Part shown: piece after piece, positions 7,697 through 10,423 of the stretch
Layout of the letters: every line of letters begins with the position of its first letter
How positions within the stretch are numbered: position 1 is the first letter of the stretch
Assembly (NCBI GenBank): GCA_033763635.1
Contig: JANRKG010000207.1
Span: forward strand, 1 to 10,423
Source of the DNA: JANRKG01 sp033763635
Lineage (GTDB): Bacteria; Cyanobacteriota; Cyanobacteriia; GCF-001939115
Direction of reading: 5' to 3'
Length of the DNA stretch: 10,423 nucleotides
Notes under the pieces: generated by a model
Seen by the model: the letters and a program-made list of their open reading frames with translations, nothing else
Databases searched by the model: none
Told to the model about the DNA's origin: nothing
Translations under genes and position numbers: made by a program

Positions 7697-7819
7697 AATC
7701 CCCTCTTGGGAGGGGTGGCCGTAGGCCGGGGTGGGTTAGGGGACTCGGCCCTGGATGACACACTAAGGCTTGCTCTGGCGATCCCCTGACCCACCCCTGC
7801 CCCCTCCCAGGAGGGGATT
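7697..7819. repeat. GC-rich imperfect inverted repeat, MITE/REP-like
   Basis: The left arm (about 7697-7746) and right arm (about 7780-7819) are imperfect inverted copies: both have the outer AATCCCCTC-GGGAGGGG block and the inner GGGTGGGT(T/C)AGGGG block when compared in opposite orientations. Each arm also folds on itself (CCCCTC-4 nt-GAGGGG), and the left arm has an additional GGCC-GTA-GGCC hairpin absent from the right. Such doubly folding short intergenic elements are widespread in cyanobacterial genomes. It has no coding capacity. As it lies about 100 bp beyond the stop of the SAVED gene, it may also stop transcription of that gene. Confidence 0.75.
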
Positions 7820-7921
7820 CATCTGAGATACGTTGCAGGTGATTAACCCGAACTCACATTAAGAAGATCCAGGGACTTCGTTCAAGAGGGGTGAGAAGCA
7901 TTTAAAGGCTGGGACCGTGGG

Positions 7922-9010
7922 TTAAAAGTAATATCGAATCTCGTTGAGCTTGATCAAATCCTGATAGTCCCCAGTTGCACTCTCGTAATTTGTTAGCATG
8001 ACATTCCAGTAATTCTGAAGGGCAATACCCAATGCAACCCCCAACGCGATCGGCATTGAGTACACGAATCGAATCTCGTGATACCGTTGTTGGGCGAAGT
8101 TCAAGACCTTGAATATTTCACGACAGTATTGCGCCCAATCTTCATTGGGTTGAATGGTGCCCATCGATCGGCTCTTCAGGTAAATCACATCTCCATAGAT
8201 TTTGATGCTGGGTTCCTCCAGACGGATTTTATGGAAAGCCACATCAATTGCAACCGTCACCCTGGGTTGCGTGACCTCTGGAATCTCCACCTCAAACTTC
8301 TCATAGGTTAGAACATCCTCTTTGATGCGCCGATCGACAATTTCCATTACCGGATAGTAACTATCCGAGGATTTGTTGTACTGAAAGATTTTAACGCTGT
8401 CGTTCACCAGCATGGTTCCTACCAGAATTCCAACACTGGCAGGGCCAATGTAAGCCAGATAAAGAAATGTGTTTTTGGGTGTTTTTGCCTTTAAACGTTC
8501 CAAATCGTAGCGGGTAATTTTGAGGAAATCCTTCAGGTTCTCGTGGTTATGGATATCCCCCCGAAAGTTAAACACCAGATCGCGGGGCACAATCTTAAGG
8601 TACTCCTCCAGATTATGCTGATGACCCCGGAACCGTTCTTCCTTCTCAATGATGTGAAACAGGGCGTTTAAGGCATTGTCACTACTAGCTGGATTTGCAA
8701 CATTAATGACGATCGGCAGGGGAATTGACTCTTTTTGATAGAGCGCTGTTTTACGAGCTTCTCTCCAGATCCCAATTAAAATCAGCACCAGAAAGGGAAT
8801 TAGTACATACACATATCCAAACCCAGCTTGATCTGCCAGTAACCCACCTATTGCTGCAACCACTGAAGCAGCGGAGGTAAAGGGGTTATTAAAAATTGCC
8901 GCTGGGTCATGAATGAGACTGCTAATTGCCGCTTGGGTACGCTTAATCAAAGAGGGTTTTCGTTCGTTAGACAGCTTGGATGAGGGGGATGAAGGGGGGC
9001 GATCGGTCAC
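7922..9010 (-). CDS. Two-helix membrane protein with SAVED sensor domain
   Basis: The 362-residue protein has a hydrophilic, basic N-terminus, then two closely spaced hydrophobic helices (about 46-63 and 66-82) followed by positive residues (REARK), predicting both termini in the cytoplasm. The rest resembles a SAVED domain, a pair of CARF-like folds that bind cyclic oligonucleotides. Two pseudo-repeated strand-Pro-helix-Gly units are visible: FLYLAYIGPASVGILVG (182-198) followed by VKIFQY, and IRFVYSMPIALGVALG (313-328) followed by VMLTNY. SAVED proteins act in CBASS and in some type III CRISPR systems. Next to a cyclase-competent Cas10, the likely role is a cyclic-oligoadenylate-activated membrane effector that depolarises the cell. 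The start is GTG at 9010, preceded by GGGAGAG at good spacing. The gene diverges from RT-cas1 by 39 bp. The SAVED call is by eye; a CARF relative is the main alternative. Confidence 0.78.
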   Translation of the reverse strand: MTDRPPSSPSSKLSNERKPSLIKRTQAAISSLIHDPAAIFNNPFTSAASVVAAIGGLLADQAGFGYVYVLIPFLVLILIGIWREARKTALYQKESIPLPIVINVANPASSDNALNALFHIIEKEERFRGHQHNLEEYLKIVPRDLVFNFRGDIHNHENLKDFLKITRYDLERLKAKTPKNTFLYLAYIGPASVGILVGTMLVNDSVKIFQYNKSSDSYYPVMEIVDRRIKEDVLTYEKFEVEIPEVTQPRVTVAIDVAFHKIRLEEPSIKIYGDVIYLKSRSMGTIQPNEDWAQYCREIFKVLNFAQQRYHEIRFVYSMPIALGVALGIALQNYWNVMLTNYESATGDYQDLIKLNEIRYYF

Positions 9011-9049
9011 AGAACTCTCCCACTATAAATTGATCCTGTTGTAACACCG
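9011..9049. promoter_or_regulatory. Short divergent intergenic between SAVED gene and RT-cas1
   Basis: Only 39 bp separate the two start codons. ACTATAAAT (9022-9030) offers a TATAAA-like -10 on the plus strand and TATAGT on the minus strand, so overlapping divergent promoters are possible. No good -35 boxes are seen. GGGAGAG just before the GTG of the SAVED gene is a plausible ribosome binding site; RT-cas1 has none visible. Confidence 0.35.
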
Positions 9050-10264
9050 ATGCTCAGTGGTCTAGCGCAATTTCCAACTTTCATTAACTTTCAATCTGCC
9101 TGGAAAGCGGTTGCCGCAAACCAGGGGTGTCCCGGAGTGGATGGGGAAACGATCGCCCAGTTTTCCCAGAGCCTCGATCGCGCTTTAGAAGCCCTGCGGC
9201 GGCAAGTGATTGACGGCACCTATCATCCCTTGCCCTTGCGTCAGTTGTGGATTCCCAAGAAACCAGAAGGGTGGCGCGAATTACGAGTGCCTGCCGTTCG
9301 CGATCGCTTTGTGGTGCAACCGCCCAAAGACGCGACCATCGAAATTCCCATTCGCGAAGTGGATCGGATTCTCGTCTTCGGGAACATTCAACTCACAAAC
9401 ACGGTGATCTCAACCTGTTTAGAGTGTCAGATTCCGGTCATCTTTCTGACCCAGTTGGGAGAGTATAAAGGCCATCTCTGGAGTGCAGAAGCCACTGACC
9501 TACTCGTTGAGACAGCCCAATTTCAACGCCATCAGGAAAACTGTTTCAAACAAGCCACAGCCCGCGAAATTGTCCAGGGTAAGCTATGGAATTCTCGTCA
9601 ATTATTGTTGCGGCTCAATCGGAAACGCCAATTACCCGAAGTGGATGAAACCATTGCCCAACTGATGCAGGATGCCGAAACGGTGGGCCTAGTGCCCGAT
9701 ACCACTTCCCTGGATACCCTGCGGGGTCACGAAGGAGCAGGAGCGGCCCGCTATTTCGCAGCCCTGAATCGCCTAATCACCAATCCGGCCTTTACCCTAC
9801 AAGAACGAGCCTTCCATCCTCCTACTGACCCGATGAACTCCCTCCTGAGTTTTGCCTACACCCTCCTCTTCAACAATGTTTTCAGTTTGCTCCTGGCGGA
9901 AGGGCTGAATCCTTACCTGGGGAATCTACACGGAGCAGAGCGACCCAAGGCATACCTGGCGTTTGACCTGATGGAGGAATTTCGGTCTCCGATCGCCGAT
10001 ACGCTGGTGATGAAACTGGTGAACCAGAAGATTATCAGCCCAACGGATTTTACCTATCCCAATCGGGAAGGGGGGGTTTACCTGGAAGACCCCGCAAGGC
10101 GAGTGTTTTTGAAACAGTTTGACGATCGCCTGAACGAAAAAATCTCTCACCCAGACGTAAAAGAATCCATTTCCTACCGACGAGTGATACAGCTTCAGGT
10201 GCAGCGGTACAAAAAAGCTGTTTTAGGGAATCAACCTTACCAACCGTTTCGGCGGGTGATCTGA
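9050..10264 (+). CDS. cas1: RT-Cas1 fusion with RT catalytic core deleted in frame
   Basis: Residues about 14-90 are the N-terminal part of a group II intron-like reverse transcriptase: FQSAWKAV, GCPGVDGETI (26-35), then LRQLWIPKKPEGWRELRVPA and VRDRFVVQ (to 90). The sequence then jumps straight to Cas1 (PPKDATIEIPIREV, FGNIQL at 110-115). RT motifs 2-7, including the YADD-type active site, are missing, as is the first strand region of Cas1. The Cas1 body looks complete: Glu228 in HEGAGAARYF, His294 in YLGNLHG, and Asp306/Glu309 in AFDLMEEFR are the expected metal ligands. Intact RT-Cas1 proteins are far longer than these 404 residues. In such systems RT-Cas1 with Cas2 can acquire spacers from RNA; that ability must be lost here, and DNA integration is uncertain. 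The junction near 9308-9325 adjoins a HIP1 site (9300-9307). Cas2 follows with a 1-nt TGATG overlap. Confidence 0.9.
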   Translation: MLSGLAQFPTFINFQSAWKAVAANQGCPGVDGETIAQFSQSLDRALEALRRQVIDGTYHPLPLRQLWIPKKPEGWRELRVPAVRDRFVVQPPKDATIEIPIREVDRILVFGNIQLTNTVISTCLECQIPVIFLTQLGEYKGHLWSAEATDLLVETAQFQRHQENCFKQATAREIVQGKLWNSRQLLLRLNRKRQLPEVDETIAQLMQDAETVGLVPDTTSLDTLRGHEGAGAARYFAALNRLITNPAFTLQERAFHPPTDPMNSLLSFAYTLLFNNVFSLLLAEGLNPYLGNLHGAERPKAYLAFDLMEEFRSPIADTLVMKLVNQKIISPTDFTYPNREGGVYLEDPARRVFLKQFDDRLNEKISHPDVKESISYRRVIQLQVQRYKKAVLGNQPYQPFRRVI

Positions 10265-10353
10265 TGCTAGTGATTGTGGTTTACGACATCCCAGACGATA
10301 AGCGGCGACTGAAGCTTGCCAACTATTTGGAGGGGGGTACTCCTTTTTTATAA
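10264..10353 (+). pseudogene. cas2: Truncated cas2, broken after about 24 codons
   Basis: The ATG overlaps the RT-cas1 stop by 1 nt. The first residues, MLVIVVYDIPDDKRRLKLAN, are a typical Cas2 N-terminus with the conserved Asp9 after the first beta strand, and YLEG is where Cas2 normally continues YG-R-Q-SVFE. Instead the frame reads GTPFL and stops at 10351-10353, giving 29 residues against about 90 for the family. No other frame downstream restores Cas2 sequence, so a simple frameshift does not explain it; replacement or insertion at about 10333-10338 does. Cas2 is the dimeric core of the Cas1-Cas2 integrase, so adaptation from this copy is probably dead. Confidence 0.85.
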
Positions 10354-10423
10354 AGGGTAGAGAAAATTAGGGATAGCTATCATCGTACAAGTGTCAGTTA
10401 TTTCTATTTCCATTACCCATTGC
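10333..10423. mobile_element. Possible end of an insertion element inside cas2
   Basis: Sequence from about 10333 is unrelated to cas2 and runs to the window edge. It begins with a G run and GGTACTCC and becomes AT-rich. On the minus strand a frame is open from the edge for 24 codons and stops at 10350-10348, close to the junction, as the 3' end of a transposase gene would. I cannot name a family from this fragment, and no second end or target duplication is in view, so this is inference. Confidence 0.4.

Larger units (their letters stand above)
7162..7921. other. Non-coding region between cas10 and the SAVED gene
   Basis: Open frames exist on both strands (minus 7794-7237, plus 7271-7672), but they overlap each other, pass through the repeats and show no recognisable domain, so no gene is called. 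The region holds the cas10 leader with a small hairpin, a run-rich AT segment at about 7310-7350, an 18-bp direct repeat, and a GC-rich inverted repeat. The cas10 promoter must lie here, but no convincing -35/-10 pair could be picked by eye. This is the only long non-coding gap in the window and a natural place for a CRISPR array, but no intact array is present. Confidence 0.6.

Noticed and set aside
7237..7794. 185-codon minus-strand frame in the long gap
   Set aside because: It starts inside the inverted repeat and crosses the direct repeats, giving a duplicated TRPHS peptide; there is no domain, and an overlapping plus-strand frame (7271-7672) is equally open.
9050..9319. A stand-alone group II intron maturase fragment next to cas1
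   Set aside because: The RT N-terminus is in one open frame with Cas1 and no ribozyme-like sequence is seen, so a fusion protein with an internal deletion is the better reading.
10264..10353. Simple frameshift in the G run as the cause of the cas2 break
   Set aside because: None of the three downstream frames gives the expected YG-R-Q-SVFE continuation of Cas2.

Overview
The window looks like cyanobacterial DNA. It has moderate GC, frequent CGATCG-type hexamers including two full HIP1 octamers (GCGATCGC at 1039-1046 and 9300-9307), and gene types typical of filamentous or Leptolyngbya-like cyanobacteria: a reverse transcriptase-Cas1 locus and a solitary PD-(D/E)XK protein with the 'SYSFRSYFEL' N-terminus. 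No genus can be named from sequence alone.

The window is dominated by a type III-B (Cmr) CRISPR-Cas locus. On the minus strand, read right to left, are cas10/cmr2 (7161-5527), cmr3 (5488-4373), cmr4 (4324-3350), a small alpha-helical protein that is probably cmr5 (3274-2852), a PD-(D/E)XK nuclease-like gene (2814-2212), and a double-RAMP gene that looks like a Cmr6-Cmr1 fusion (2215-539). Gaps are 37-75 bp and the last pair overlaps by 4 bp, so this is one operon. A long hairpin directly follows the last stop codon, and a 3'-incomplete NUDIX hydrolase gene on the same strand runs off the left edge.

Region 7162-7921 has no credible gene. It holds the presumed cas10 promoter and leader, an 18-bp perfect direct repeat with a 63-bp period (possibly a CRISPR remnant), and a GC-rich imperfect inverted repeat of about 120 bp. 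Next comes a minus-strand gene (9010-7922) for a two-helix membrane protein with a SAVED-type nucleotide-sensor domain. Divergent from it by only 39 bp is a plus-strand RT-Cas1 fusion (9050-10264) whose RT catalytic core is missing in frame, followed by cas2, which is cut off after about 24 native residues by unrelated sequence.

Proposed reading (inference): Cas10 has an intact GGDD cyclase motif but no HD nuclease domain, and Cmr4 has Asn where the usual RNA-cleaving Asp is expected. The likely output is therefore cyclic oligoadenylate made on target-RNA binding, sensed by the SAVED domain, with membrane disruption by the two helices. The adaptation module (RT-Cas1, Cas2) looks decayed. No cas6 and no clear CRISPR array are visible in the window.
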